Shown here piece after piece: positions 9,469 to 18,308 of a stretch of DNA of 64,000 bases. The stretch lies in NCBI RefSeq assembly GCF_037948395.1, contig NZ_CP149940.1:2046001-2110000 (forward strand), written 5' to 3'. The notes under the pieces were generated by a model. It was given only the letters and a program-made list of their open reading frames with translations, made no database searches and was not told the DNA's origin. Origin of the DNA: Serratia nevei (GTDB lineage: Bacteria > Pseudomonadota > Gammaproteobacteria > Enterobacterales > Enterobacteriaceae). The first letter of the stretch is position 1, and every line of letters starts with the position of its first letter. Position numbers and translations under genes: made by a program.

Positions 9469-9532
9469 GTTTCTCCCTTGCATTACGCATTGGCCTATCT
9501 TTATGAGGGCATTATGGTCGACAGCTTATGCC

Positions 9533-10281
9533 GCTGTCGAGGGGCTCCCTCCCGGTCGGTGCGCTATGCATACAAAAAAGCCCGAACTTTCGCTCAGGCT
9601 TTCTCGTTAGAATATGGCGGTGAGGGAGGGATGGATTCGCTGCGCTCACCCTGCGGGCCGCCGTTGGCGGTCCAAAACGCAGGCGTTTTGTCGAACCCTG
9701 TCGAGGGTTCTCACCCTCCCGGTCAGTGCGCCATGCATACAAAAAAGCCTGAACGTGAGTTCAGGCTTCTTCGTAGAATATGGCGGTGAGGGAGGGATAG
9801 ATTCGCTGCGCTCACCCTGCGGGCCGCCGTTGGCGGTCCAAAACGCGGGCGTTTTGTCGAACCCTGTCGAGGGTTCTCACCCTCCCGGTCGGTGCGCTAT
9901 GCATACAAAAAAGCCCGAACTTTCGCTCAGGCTTTCTCGTTAGAATATGGCGGTGAGGGAGGGATAGATTCGCTGCGCTCACCCTGCGGGCCGCCGTTGG
10001 CGGTCCAAAACGCAAGCGTTTTGTCGAACCCTGTCGAGGGTTCTCACCCTCCCGGTCGGTGCGTTATGCAAACAAAAAAGCCTGAACTTTCGCTCAGGCT
10101 TTCTCGTTAGAATATGGCGGTGAGGGAGGGATTGATTCGCTGCGCTCACCCTGCGGGCCGCCGTTGGCGGTCCAAAACGCAAGCGTTTTGTCGAACCCTG
10201 TCGAGGGTTCTCACCCTCCCGGTCGGTGCGCTATGCATACAAAAAAGCCTGAACTTTCGCTCAGGCTTTCTCGTTAGAATA
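9533..10281 (-). repeat. Tandem tRNA-tail repeats downstream of tRNA-Ser #1
   Basis: The last 19 nt of the adjacent tRNA-Ser (CCA end, acceptor strand, part of the T arm; TGGCGGTGAGGGAGGGATT on the plus strand) recur in tandem. Tail copies begin at 9613, 9779, 9946 and 10113, and the real tRNA supplies the fifth near 10280, giving periods of 166-167 bp. A partial unit begins near 9533. Read along the minus strand, each unit has the tRNA tail, a terminator hairpin (GCCTGA..TCAGGC plus T run; cores at 9579-9602, 9745-9768, 9911-9934, 10078-10101, 10245-10268), then three hairpins: AACCCT/AGGGTT, AAAACGC/GCGTTTT and CCGCC/GGCGG. The design resembles the 178-bp repeats after E. coli tyrT, which also start with a 19-bp tRNA tail. 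Confidence 0.9.
10241..10269 (-). terminator. Terminator of tRNA-Ser #1
   Basis: On the minus strand AAGCCTGAGCGAAAGTTCAGGCTT is followed by T residues, 13 bases after the CCA end. It is the first of five copies of this hairpin in the array. Confidence 0.85.
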
Positions 10282-10371
10282 TGGCGGTGAGGGAGGGATT
10301 CGAACCCTCGATACACTTTCGCGTATACACACTTTCCAGGCGTGCTCCTTCAGCCACTCGGACACCTCACC
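10282..10371 (-). tRNA. tRNA-Ser (anticodon GGA)
   Basis: A 90-nt class II tRNA with encoded CCA. The 5' strand is GGTGAGG, the D arm follows TGTCCGAGTGGCTGAAGG, and the anticodon GGA lies in CCTGGAAAG. There is a long variable arm and the T arm is GAGGG-TTCGAAT-CCCTC; the 3' strand is CCTCACC-G-CCA. It closely resembles E. coli serW/serX. All acceptor pairs are Watson-Crick. Confidence 0.97.
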
Positions 10372-10411
10372 ATATTTTTTTGTTGCGAAATCATCGCTGC
10401 AACGGGGCGCT

Positions 10412-10440
10412 ACTATAGGGAGTGGGGCCGATCCGGTCAA
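10412..10440 (-). promoter_or_regulatory. Promoter of tRNA-Ser #1
   Basis: On the minus strand TTGACC (10435-10440), a 17-bp spacer and TATAGT (10412-10417) are followed by a GC-rich discriminator (GCGCCCC), as expected for a stringently controlled stable RNA promoter. Confidence 0.85.
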
Positions 10441-10601
10441 GAATAATTTCTGTGTTTTTGTTCGTCCGCTCAAGCCGTGCGCACTTTGCTGAAAACTGCG
10501 GCGAACGGCAGGGCAGATGTCATGAATGGGCGAGAAAATTAGCGGTAAGGTTCGTGGATAACCGGCGGAAATGGGGATCACTGTCGCAGAGGGGGAAAGA
10601 T

Positions 10602-10836
10602 GCTCGCCCCTCTCGGCGGTGCACCATGCAAAAAAAAAGCCTGGACGTGAATCCAGGCTTTCTCTTTGAATTTGGCGGTGAGAGAGGGCTTGATTCGCTG
10701 CGCTCACCCTGCGGGCCGCCGTTGGCGGTCCAAAACGCAGGTGTTTTGTCGAACCCTGTCGAGGCTTCTCGCCCCTCTCGGCGGTGCACCATGCAAAAAA
10801 AAGCCTGGACGCGAATCCAGGCTTTCTCTTTGAATT
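10602..10836 (-). repeat. tRNA-tail repeat downstream of tRNA-Ser #2
   Basis: One complete unit of 164 bp (tRNA tail at 10673 to the true tail at 10837) plus a partial one from about 10602. Architecture is as in the first array: tail, terminator hairpin (AAAGCCTGG..CCAGGC and T run), then the hairpin cluster including CCGCC/GGCGG. The tail copy carries the GAGAGGG variant of its own tRNA, not the GGGAGGG of the other array. Confidence 0.85.
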
Positions 10837-10926
10837 TGGCGGTGAGAGAGGGGTTCGAACCCTCGATACACTTTCGCGTATACACACTTTCCAGGCGTGC
10901 TCCTTCAGCCACTCAGACACCTCACC
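10837..10926 (-). tRNA. tRNA-Ser (anticodon GGA), second copy
   Basis: A 90-nt class II tRNA, nearly identical to the copy at 10282-10371, with encoded CCA and GGA anticodon. The 3' acceptor strand is TCTCACC, giving a G:U pair at position 7:66 where the other copy has G:C. One D-arm base also differs (TGTCTGAG against TGTCCGAG). Confidence 0.97.
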
Positions 10927-10966
10927 GTTTTGTTGCCGAAAACGCGTTGCGCTGTCGACGGGCGCT

Positions 10967-10995
10967 AATGTAGGAGAATCTGATCTCAGCGTCAA
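10967..10995 (-). promoter_or_regulatory. Promoter of tRNA-Ser #2
   Basis: On the minus strand TTGACG (10990-10995), a 17-bp spacer and TACATT (10967-10972), followed by a GC-rich discriminator (GCGCCCG). Confidence 0.75.
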
Positions 10996-11355
10996 CCCTC
11001 TTATTTCATTCTCATGACTGTTTAGCCAAACTTGCAGCAATTTGCTGATTTACCGAACGATATTCCCACTCGCGACCGCCGGCGGGCAGGGCAGGCAGCG
11101 GTTGGAATCCATGAAAGACGATTGGTTGACCTTTTTCTGTACAGATGGCTCAATATATCGCCAATGAGGTTGGGTTGTTTGCTGTTATATGCATTAATAC
11201 TGGATTATTAGTCAGATGTGTCGCTAAATGGAATCATGTCGGCGCGGCGTTTTTGGCAAGGAATATCACGACGCCGCGCAGATTGCCGGGTGACAGGCCG
11301 GCGATATCGCAGACAGGGACAGACTCATTACATAATAATGCAGTAGAGGTTCGTT
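10996..11355. other. Intergenic region before the POT transporter
   Basis: About 360 bases with no supported gene. It must hold the promoter of the transporter at 11356. Just before that gene lie AT-rich hexamers and the AGAGGT ribosome site. No further signal is supported. Confidence 0.35.
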
Positions 11356-12840
11356 TTGACTCCTTCAGATGCCATGCCGGCGCCGCAAGCGCGCCACGCC
11401 ATTCCCCCCGGTGCGGGGGCACTGTTCTTCATCCAGATCTTCGCCACGCTCGGCTTCGCCGTGCTTTACTCTACGCTGGTGCTGTACGCCACCAAGCGGC
11501 TGGGCTTCAACGAAAGCAGCGCCAACGCCATGATGGGCGTGTTCGGCGCCTTCAACTATGGCCTGCACATGTTCGGCGGTTACCTCGGCGGTCGATTCCT
11601 CAGTAACCGCAATCTGTTCGTGCTCGGCATGGTGCTGCAGGTGATCGGCTGCGCGCTGATTGCCGTCGCGGGCGTGTGGGGGCTGTACTGGGGGCTGGCG
11701 ATGTTCCTGACCGGCAGCGGCCTTAACGTCACCTGCATCAATATGATGCTCACCCAGCGTTTCAAGCCGGACGATGATCGGCGCGAATCGGCGTTCCTGT
11801 GGAACTACGCCGGTATGAACCTCGGGTTCTTCGTCGGCTTTACCGTCGCCGGGTATTTCCAACTGACGGAAAACTACCGCGCGCTGTTCCTGTTCGCCAC
11901 GCTGGGTAACGCGGCGGCGATCATCGTCGCCGTCTGCCGCTGGCGCATTCTGGCGGATCTCAATACCCCGCTGCACGACGCCAGCCGCAGCCAATACCGT
12001 TGGCGCATGCTGGTCGGGCTGGCGGTGCTGGTGGCGCTGGTGCCGATTATCCGCGTGATGCTGACCCATGCCGAGTTCAGCGGCCACTTCGTGATCGTGC
12101 TCGGCGCGCTGATCTTCCTGATGCTGTGCGTGGTGACGCTGCGCCACCATCCGCGCGATGAGCGCCGCAGAATGGCGGCCTATCTGATCCTGGCGCTGGG
12201 CTCGCTGGTGTTTTGGGCGCTGTACCAGCTGGCGCCGATGGGGCTGATGCTGTTCTCCGAGCACAACATCAACCTTAACGTTTACGGCATTCAGGTGGCG
12301 CCGCAGTGGATCCAGAACATCAACACGCTGGTGATCGTGGTGGGCGGCCCGCTGCTGGCCTGGTGGTTCAACCGCCTGCGCGCTCGCGGTTGCAACATCG
12401 ACATTCCGCTGCAGTTCTCCGGATCGCTGTTCTGCATCGGCTTGGGCATGCTGGTGCTGCCGCTGGGTATCAGCATGGCGGGCGGCGACGGGCTGGTGGC
12501 ATTCAAATGGATCGTTATCAGCTATGTGCTGCAAAGCGTCGGTGAATTGATGATCTCGCCGATCGGCTACGCCATGATCGGCAAGCTGGCGCCGCCGCGC
12601 TATCAGGGCGTGATGATGGGCTGCTGGATGATGGTGACCGGCGTCGCCTCGGTGCTGGCGGGCTACGTCTCGGGCCTGATGCCGGAAAACAGCGGCAGCA
12701 CGCCGCTGCAAACCAACCCCGGCTACAGCGAAATCTTCAGCGCGCTGGGCTGGGGGGCGACGGGCGTCGGCGTGGCGATGCTGATTTTAATTCCGCTGCT
12801 GCGGCGCCTTATCCGGCGCGACGGCCCGTCTGCCGCCTGA
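11356..12840 (+). CDS. POT/PTR2-family proton-coupled transporter
   Basis: A 494-residue inner-membrane transporter of the major facilitator superfamily with about 14 hydrophobic segments. The run from ALFFIQIFATLGFAVLYSTL through AMMGVFGAFNYGLHMFGGYL fits the proton-dependent oligopeptide transporter family. It lacks the textbook ExxERFxYY motif of DtpA to DtpD in TM1, so di- or tripeptide specificity is not assured. Start TTG at 11356 is chosen because AGAGGT lies five bases upstream; an ATG six codons later is possible. A monocistronic unit, closed by a terminator. Confidence 0.82.
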   Translation: MTPSDAMPAPQARHAIPPGAGALFFIQIFATLGFAVLYSTLVLYATKRLGFNESSANAMMGVFGAFNYGLHMFGGYLGGRFLSNRNLFVLGMVLQVIGCALIAVAGVWGLYWGLAMFLTGSGLNVTCINMMLTQRFKPDDDRRESAFLWNYAGMNLGFFVGFTVAGYFQLTENYRALFLFATLGNAAAIIVAVCRWRILADLNTPLHDASRSQYRWRMLVGLAVLVALVPIIRVMLTHAEFSGHFVIVLGALIFLMLCVVTLRHHPRDERRRMAAYLILALGSLVFWALYQLAPMGLMLFSEHNINLNVYGIQVAPQWIQNINTLVIVVGGPLLAWWFNRLRARGCNIDIPLQFSGSLFCIGLGMLVLPLGISMAGGDGLVAFKWIVISYVLQSVGELMISPIGYAMIGKLAPPRYQGVMMGCWMMVTGVASVLAGYVSGLMPENSGSTPLQTNPGYSEIFSALGWGATGVGVAMLILIPLLRRLIRRDGPSAA

Positions 12841-12855
12841 TTCGCTAATATGTAC

Positions 12856-12886
12856 AACAGCCCCACTGGTCGGGGCTGTTTTTATT
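12856..12886 (+). terminator. Rho-independent terminator of the POT gene
   Basis: AACAGCCCC (12856-12864) pairs with GGGGCTGTT (12872-12880), followed by a T run. Confidence 0.88.
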
Positions 12887-12966
12887 TTGGGCTTTAACGC
12901 TTGCATCCGGCGGCGAATCGCGGAAGGCTGGAGGAAAACCAATAAAAACAAACGGGAGCCCGCAGT

Positions 12967-13908
12967 ATGAACATCATTTATTACCACCCCTTGTTTAACG
13001 CCCAGGAATGGCTGGCCGGCATCAAGCAACGCCTGCCGCAGGCCGAGATCCGCGAGTGGCAGCGTGGCGACGAGCGGCCAGCCGATTACGCGCTGGTGTG
13101 GCGCCCGCCGCACGAAATGCTGGCCAACCGCCGCGATCTGAAAGCGGTGTTCGCCCTCGGCGCCGGCGTTGACGCGATCCTCGATCAGGAGCGAAAGCAC
13201 CCCGGCACGCTGCCCGCCGGCGTACCGCTGCTGCGGCTGGAGGATACCGGCATGGCGCAGCAGATGCAGGAATATGCGTTGAGCTATGTGCTGCGCTATT
13301 TCCGTCGTTTCGACGAGTATCAGGCGCTGCAGCAGCGGCAGGAGTGGCAGCCGCTCGATCCGCACTCGCTGGATGATTTTACCATCGGCATCCTCGGCGC
13401 CGGCGTGCTGGGGCAGAGCGTGGCGCGCAAGCTGACCGAGTTTGGCTTTAGCGTGCGCTGCTGGAGCCGCAGCGCCAAACAGATCGATGGCGTGCAAAGC
13501 TTCGCCGGGGAGGCGCAGCGCGCGGCCTTCCTCGACGGCGTCAAATTGGTGATCAACCTGCTGCCCAATACGCCGGAGACCGTCGGCATCCTCAACCGCG
13601 AGCTGTTCGCGCAGTTGAGCACGGGCGCCTATCTCATCAACATCGCGCGCGGCGCGCATCTGGTGGAGGCCGATCTGCTGGCGGCGCTGGAGCAGGGGCA
13701 ATTGGCCGCCGCCACGCTGGACGTGTTCGCCCGCGAGCCGCTGCCGCAGGATCACCCGTTCTGGCGTCATCCGCGTGTCACCATTACCCCGCATATTGCT
13801 GCCATCACGTTGCCGCAGCAGGCGATGGATCAGATCGCCGCCAACATCCGCGCGCTGGAGGCGGGGCATGCCCCGGCCGGTGTGGTAGACAGGCAGCGGG
13901 GGTACTGA
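12967..13908 (+). CDS. ghrA: Glyoxylate/hydroxypyruvate reductase A
   Basis: A 313-residue NAD(P)H-dependent D-2-hydroxyacid dehydrogenase reducing glyoxylate to glycolate and hydroxypyruvate to glycerate. It has the nucleotide-binding motif GILGAGVLGQSVA near residue 140 and the catalytic arginine, glutamate and histidine regions (NIARGAHLVE, DVFAREPLP, RVTITPHIAA). It aligns with E. coli GhrA along its length. It heads ghrA-ycdX-ycdY, the same order as in E. coli, with 90 bases before ycdX. Confidence 0.95.
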   Translation: MNIIYYHPLFNAQEWLAGIKQRLPQAEIREWQRGDERPADYALVWRPPHEMLANRRDLKAVFALGAGVDAILDQERKHPGTLPAGVPLLRLEDTGMAQQMQEYALSYVLRYFRRFDEYQALQQRQEWQPLDPHSLDDFTIGILGAGVLGQSVARKLTEFGFSVRCWSRSAKQIDGVQSFAGEAQRAAFLDGVKLVINLLPNTPETVGILNRELFAQLSTGAYLINIARGAHLVEADLLAALEQGQLAAATLDVFAREPLPQDHPFWRHPRVTITPHIAAITLPQQAMDQIAANIRALEAGHAPAGVVDRQRGY

Positions 13909-13998
13909 TCCTTCAGCCGCCGTTCGGTAACTGATAAGCTGTTATCGTCATCGCGCCTGTCCGTACCTTTGCGGGCGGGCCCTCTGGAAGGAGAAACA

Positions 13999-14736
13999 AT
14001 GTACCCCGTTGATTTGCATATGCACACCGTCGCCAGCACCCACGCCTACAGCACGCTGCACGATTACATCGCCGAAGCCCAGCAGAAAGGCATCAAGCTG
14101 TTCGCCATCACCGATCACGGCCCGGACATGGCCGATGCGCCTCACTACTGGCACTTTATGAACATGCATGTGTGGCCGCGCCTGGTGAACGGCGTGGGCA
14201 TCTTGCGCGGCATCGAAGCCAACATCAAAAACCTGCAGGGCGACATCGACTGCACGGGCCCGATGTTGACCGCCACCGACGTAATCATCGCCGGTTTCCA
14301 TGAGCCGGTGTTTGCGCCGCAGGATAAAGCGTCCAATACTGAAGCGATGATCGCCGCAATGGCGCAGGGGGACGTGCATATCATCAGCCACCCCGGCAAC
14401 CCGCGCTACCCGATCGACATTCCCGCCGTCGCGGCGGCGGCGGCCAAATACGAGGTGGCGCTGGAGCTGAATAACTCGTCGTTCACCCACTCCCGCAAGG
14501 GCAGCGAGGCCAACTGCCGGGCGATCGCCGCCGCGGTGCGCGATGCCGGCGGCTGGCTGGCGCTGGGCTCGGATTCGCACGTCGCCTTTTCGCTGGGTAA
14601 CTTTGAGCACTGTGAGCGCATTATCGAAGAGGTGGGCTTCCCGCAGGAGCGCATTCTCAACGTCAGCCCGCGCCGGTTGCTGGACTTTCTCGAGCGGCGC
14701 GGCAAGCCGGCGATTGCGGAATTGGCCGATTTGTGA
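13999..14736 (+). CDS. ycdX: PHP-domain zinc phosphatase YcdX
   Basis: A 245-residue polymerase-and-histidinol-phosphatase fold hydrolase. Metal ligands match the trinuclear zinc site of the family: His7 and His9 in LHMHT, His15, an ITDHGPDM histidine, a GIEAN glutamate, an IISHPGN histidine and the C-terminal GSDSH pair. The start at 13999 follows GGAAGGAGA and gives the E. coli length. The genes ghrA, ycdX and ycdY form an operon linked to swarming in E. coli; the physiological substrate is not known. Confidence 0.94.
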   Translation: MYPVDLHMHTVASTHAYSTLHDYIAEAQQKGIKLFAITDHGPDMADAPHYWHFMNMHVWPRLVNGVGILRGIEANIKNLQGDIDCTGPMLTATDVIIAGFHEPVFAPQDKASNTEAMIAAMAQGDVHIISHPGNPRYPIDIPAVAAAAAKYEVALELNNSSFTHSRKGSEANCRAIAAAVRDAGGWLALGSDSHVAFSLGNFEHCERIIEEVGFPQERILNVSPRRLLDFLERRGKPAIAELADL

Positions 14737-14778
14737 CATCGTCCCGGCAAAATTTTCCGTATTGTATAAGGCATTATC

Positions 14779-15357
14779 ATGAATGAGTTTTCCATTGTCT
14801 GCCGCGTGCTGGGTACGCTGTTCTACCGTCAGCCGCAGGATCCGCTGCTGGTGCCGCTGTTCGCGCTGATCAAAGAGGGCAAGCTGCAGCAACATTGGCC
14901 GCTGGAGCAGGATGACCTGCTGAAGCGCCTGCAGCAGGGCTGCGACGTCAACCAGCTGGCGACCGACTTCAACGCGATGTTCGTCGGCAGCGAATGCAGC
15001 GTGTCGCCGTTCCGCTCCGACTACGTTGAAGGTGCCAGCGAGGCGGAAGTGCGCACCTTCCTCCAGCAGCGCGGCATGCCGCTGGCGGAGGCGCCGGCCG
15101 ACCATTTCGGCCAGCTGCTGCTGGCGGCGTCCTGGCTGGAAGATCAGTCGCAGGAAGATGAAGCGCAGGCGCAGATCGCGCTGTTCGACGAGTTTCTGCT
15201 GCCGTGGTGCGGCCGCTTCCTCGGTAAAGTGGAAGCGCACGCCACCACCGGTTTCTACCGCACGCTGGCGCTGATGACCCGCGACGCCATCCAGGCGATG
15301 CGCGACGAGCTGGCGGAGTACGAGCAGGACGACGAAGCGGGCGACGAAGAAGCGTAA
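14779..15357 (+). CDS. ycdY: TorD/DmsD-family chaperone YcdY
   Basis: A 192-residue all-helical protein of the redox-enzyme maturation (TorD-like) family. In E. coli YcdY enhances YcdX phosphatase activity, probably by aiding zinc loading, and it is adjacent to ycdX here (42 bases). Family features include the SVSPFRSDYVEG stretch and LPWCGRFL. The C-terminus is highly acidic (EQDDEAGDEEA). A GC-rich hairpin without a T run follows the stop. Confidence 0.92.
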   Translation: MNEFSIVCRVLGTLFYRQPQDPLLVPLFALIKEGKLQQHWPLEQDDLLKRLQQGCDVNQLATDFNAMFVGSECSVSPFRSDYVEGASEAEVRTFLQQRGMPLAEAPADHFGQLLLAASWLEDQSQEDEAQAQIALFDEFLLPWCGRFLGKVEAHATTGFYRTLALMTRDAIQAMRDELAEYEQDDEAGDEEA

Positions 15358-15426
15358 CGCCGCAGCTTATCCCGGCGGGCCGCCCGGCCCGCCGATCCGC
15401 TAAACACAGGTTTGCATCCCCCAGAC

Positions 15427-15441
15427 GTAAATTGACAAAAG
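15427..15441 (+). promoter_or_regulatory. Possible half CpxR site before yebE
   Basis: One GTAAA half-site stands at 15427, about 85 bases before yebE, and AAAAG occupies the position of the second half-site at the N5 spacing. E. coli yebE belongs to the Cpx regulon, which is the only reason to list this weak site. Confidence 0.2.
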
Positions 15442-15512
15442 ATCCCCTAATCTGGCGGTTTACCGTCGGTTCGGCCGCGCCTGCGCGCCGCGCTTTTTCA
15501 CGCAAGGGGTAG

Positions 15513-16169
15513 ATGATGAAAAGTAACTGGATGCAGCAGATTCAAACGTTGATCGGGCAGAAGGCCGGCGCGATGGGCGGAGCAGAAGGCATCGGCAAGC
15601 TGCTGGCGCCCACGGCGCTGGGCGGCCTGGTCGGCGTGCTGTTGGCCAACAAATCCTCGCGCAAGCTGGTGGGCAAGTTCGGCAAAAATGCGCTGATCGT
15701 CGGCGGCAGTGCGGCGGTGGGGGCGGTGCTGTGGAACAAGTACAAGCAGCGGGTGAAGGAGACCCATCAGGGCGAACCGCAGTTCGGTTTGCAAACCACC
15801 CCGGTGGATCTGCGCGCCAAACGCTTGGTGCAGGCGCTGGTGTTCGCCGCCAAGAGCGACGGCCATATCGATGCCGACGAGCAGCGCGCCATCGATCACA
15901 GCCTGGCGCAGCTGCAGGTGGGGGAGGAGGCGCAGAGCTGGGTGCAGGAAGCGCTCGATCAGCCGCTCAACCCGGAATTGATCGCCCGCAGCGTGCAAAA
16001 CGAAGACGAGGCGCTGGAGGTTTACTATCTGAGCTGCCTGGTGATCGACGTCGACCACTTTATGGAGCGCGGCTACCTCGATGCGCTGGCGCAGGCGCTG
16101 AAGATCCCGGCGGACGTCAAGCAGGGCATCGAGAGCGACGTCAACGAGAAAAAACGCGAGCTGGCATAG
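15513..16169 (+). CDS. yebE: YebE, DUF533/TerB-like inner-membrane protein
   Basis: A 218-residue protein. A hydrophobic segment near residues 30-45 (LGGLVGVLLANKSSRK) and a glycine-rich second segment precede a C-terminal TerB-like helical domain (LVFAAKSDGHIDADEQRAI, and DVDHFMERGYLDALA), whose acidic residues may bind metal. Closely similar to E. coli YebE, an envelope-stress (Cpx) target of unknown function. Tandem ATGs at 15513 and 15516 both follow AAGGGG. It lies upstream of ptrB, a pairing also found in E. coli although in a different arrangement. Confidence 0.92.
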   Translation: MMKSNWMQQIQTLIGQKAGAMGGAEGIGKLLAPTALGGLVGVLLANKSSRKLVGKFGKNALIVGGSAAVGAVLWNKYKQRVKETHQGEPQFGLQTTPVDLRAKRLVQALVFAAKSDGHIDADEQRAIDHSLAQLQVGEEAQSWVQEALDQPLNPELIARSVQNEDEALEVYYLSCLVIDVDHFMERGYLDALAQALKIPADVKQGIESDVNEKKRELA

Positions 16170-16237
16170 CGCCGCTTGGCAAGCCGGGGGGAATCGTGTC
16201 ACTCTTGCCGCAATCTATGTAAGCGGATGATTTAGCA

Positions 16238-18271
16238 ATGATGACCCCACCGAAAGCGGAAAAACGCCCTTATCCCATCACCATCCACGGCGACACGCGC
16301 GTGGATGACTATTACTGGCTGCGCGACGACGAGCGCGCAGACCGCCAGGTGCTGGACTACCTGCAGGCGGAGAACGCCTACACCGATGCGATGCTGAAAC
16401 CGCAGCAGGCGCTGCGCGAAACTCTGTACGAAGAGATGGTGGCGCGCATTCCGCAGCAGGAACATTCGGTGCCTTACGTGCGCCACGGCTATCGCTATCA
16501 GACACGCTATGAGCCGGGCAACGAATACGCGATTTCCGTGCGCCAGCCGCAGGCCGAGAGCGAGCACTGGGAGGTGCTTATCGACGGCAACCAGCGCGCC
16601 GAGAACCACGAGTTTTACACCCTGGGCGGGCTGGACGTCAGCCCCGACAACCAGCGGCTGGGGGTGGCGGAGGATTTCCTGTCGCGCCGCCAGTATGACA
16701 TTCGCTTCAAGAACCTGACCGACGGCAGCTGGGCGGACGAAGTGCTGGAGAACACCTCCGGCAGCTTCGAGTGGGCCAACGACTCCTCGACGGTGTACTA
16801 CGTGCGCAAGCACGCCAAGACGCTGTTGCCGTATCAGGTCTATCGTCACGTGGTGGGCAGCGATCCGCAGCAGGACGAGCTGATTTACGAAGAGCGGGAC
16901 GATACTTTCTACGTCGGGCTGGAGAAGACCACCTCCGAGCGCTTTATCCTGATCCACCTGAGCAGCACCACCACCTCGGAGATCCTGCTGCTGGACGCCG
17001 ATCGTGCGGACGCCAAGCCGCAGCTGTTCGTGCCGCGCCGCAAGGATCATGAGTACGCCATCGATCACTATCACCAGCATTTCTACATCCGCTCCAACAA
17101 GGACGGCAAGAACTTCGGCCTGTACCAAAGCGAACAGGCGGACGAAGCGCAGTGGCAGACGCTGATCGCCCCGCGCGCCGACGTGATGCTGGAGGGCTTC
17201 AGCCTGTTCCGCGACTGGCTGGTGGTGGAGGAGCGCAGCGCCGGCCTGACGCTGCTGCGCCAGATCCACTGGCAGACTGGCGAAGAGAAGCGCATCGCCT
17301 TCGACGATCCGACTTACACCACCTGGCTGGCGTATAACCCGGATCCGGAGACCGCGCTGCTGCGCTACGGCTATTCGTCGATGACCACCCCGACCACGCT
17401 GTACGAGCTGAACATGGACAGCGGCGAGCGGACGATGCTCAAACAGCAGGAAGTGAAGAACTTCACGCCGGAAAACTACCGCAGCGAGCGGGTGTGGGTG
17501 AAGGCGCGCGACGGCGTCGAGGTGCCGGTCTCGCTGGTGTATCGCCAGGACAGCTTCCAGCGCGGCGCCAACCCGCTGATGGTGTACGGCTACGGCTCCT
17601 ACGGCAGCAGCATGGATCCGGCGTTCAGCGCCAGCCGCCTGAGCCTGCTCGATCGCGGTTTCGTGTTCGTGCTGGCGCACATTCGCGGCGGCGGCGAGCT
17701 GGGGCAGTTGTGGTATGAAGACGGCAAGCTGTTCAACAAGCAGAACACCTTCAACGATTTTATCGACGTGACTGAAACGCTGGTCGCCCAGGGATACGGC
17801 GACGGCAAGCGGATGTTCGCCATGGGCGGCAGCGCCGGCGGCCTGCTGATGGGGGCGGTAATCAACCAGGCGCCGCAGCTGTTCCACGGCGTGGTGGCAC
17901 AGGTGCCGTTCGTCGACGTGGTGACCACCATGTTGGACGAGTCGATCCCGCTGACCACCGGCGAATACGACGAGTGGGGCAACCCGAACGAGCAGGCCTA
18001 TTACGACTACATCAAGCAGTACAGCCCGTACGATCAGGTGAAGGCGCAGGCATACCCGCATCTGCTGGTGACCACCGGCCTGCACGATTCGCAGGTGCAG
18101 TATTGGGAGCCGGCCAAGTGGGTGGCCAAGCTGCGCGAACTGAAAACCGACGATCGGCAGCTGCTGCTGTATACCGACATGGATGCCGGCCACGGCGGCA
18201 AGTCCGGGCGCTTCAAGGCCTATGAGGATATTGCGCTGGAGTACGCCTTCATTCTGGCGCTGGCGGAGTAA
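16238..18271 (+). CDS. ptrB: Oligopeptidase B (protease II)
   Basis: A 677-residue S9A-family serine peptidase that cleaves small peptides after Arg and Lys. A seven-bladed beta-propeller fills the N-terminal two thirds. The catalytic alpha/beta-hydrolase domain carries the nucleophile serine in [11 protein letters not shown], the aspartate in [14 protein letters not shown] and the histidine in [10 protein letters not shown]. The GERGGGELG-type loop reads [14 protein letters not shown]. Length and sequence agree with E. coli PtrB (686). It is convergent with exoX across a perfect GC hairpin. Confidence 0.96.
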   Translation: MMTPPKAEKRPYPITIHGDTRVDDYYWLRDDERADRQVLDYLQAENAYTDAMLKPQQALRETLYEEMVARIPQQEHSVPYVRHGYRYQTRYEPGNEYAISVRQPQAESEHWEVLIDGNQRAENHEFYTLGGLDVSPDNQRLGVAEDFLSRRQYDIRFKNLTDGSWADEVLENTSGSFEWANDSSTVYYVRKHAKTLLPYQVYRHVVGSDPQQDELIYEERDDTFYVGLEKTTSERFILIHLSSTTTSEILLLDADRADAKPQLFVPRRKDHEYAIDHYHQHFYIRSNKDGKNFGLYQSEQADEAQWQTLIAPRADVMLEGFSLFRDWLVVEERSAGLTLLRQIHWQTGEEKRIAFDDPTYTTWLAYNPDPETALLRYGYSSMTTPTTLYELNMDSGERTMLKQQEVKNFTPENYRSERVWVKARDGVEVPVSLVYRQDSFQRGANPLMVYGYGSYGSSMDPAFSASRLSLLDRGFVFVLAHIRGGGELGQLWYEDGKLFNKQNTFNDFIDVTETLVAQGYGDGKRMFAMGGSAGGLLMGAVINQAPQLFHGVVAQVPFVDVVTTMLDESIPLTTGEYDEWGNPNEQAYYDYIKQYSPYDQVKAQAYPHLLVTTGLHDSQVQYWEPAKWVAKLRELKTDDRQLLLYTDMDAGHGGKSGRFKAYEDIALEYAFILALAE

Positions 18272-18279
18272 CGGCATTC

Positions 18280-18305
18280 GGCGGGCGGCCTCTGTGCCGC
18301 CCGCC
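18280..18305. terminator. GC-rich convergent hairpin between ptrB and exoX
   Basis: GGCGGGCGGC (18280-18289) pairs perfectly with GCCGCCCGCC (18296-18305) around a six-base loop. There is no T run, so termination may be inefficient or Rho-assisted. Confidence 0.5.
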
Positions 18306-18308
18306 GTG

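Noticed and set aside
9613..10279. CRISPR-like regular repeats
   Set aside because: The period is about 167 bp and almost the whole unit is repeated, with no unique spacers and no cas genes. They are tRNA-tail tandem repeats.
15433..15438. TTGACA before yebE as a sigma-70 or heat-shock promoter
   Set aside because: No acceptable -10 element lies at 15-19 bp spacing, and the CCCC element is at the wrong distance for sigma-32.
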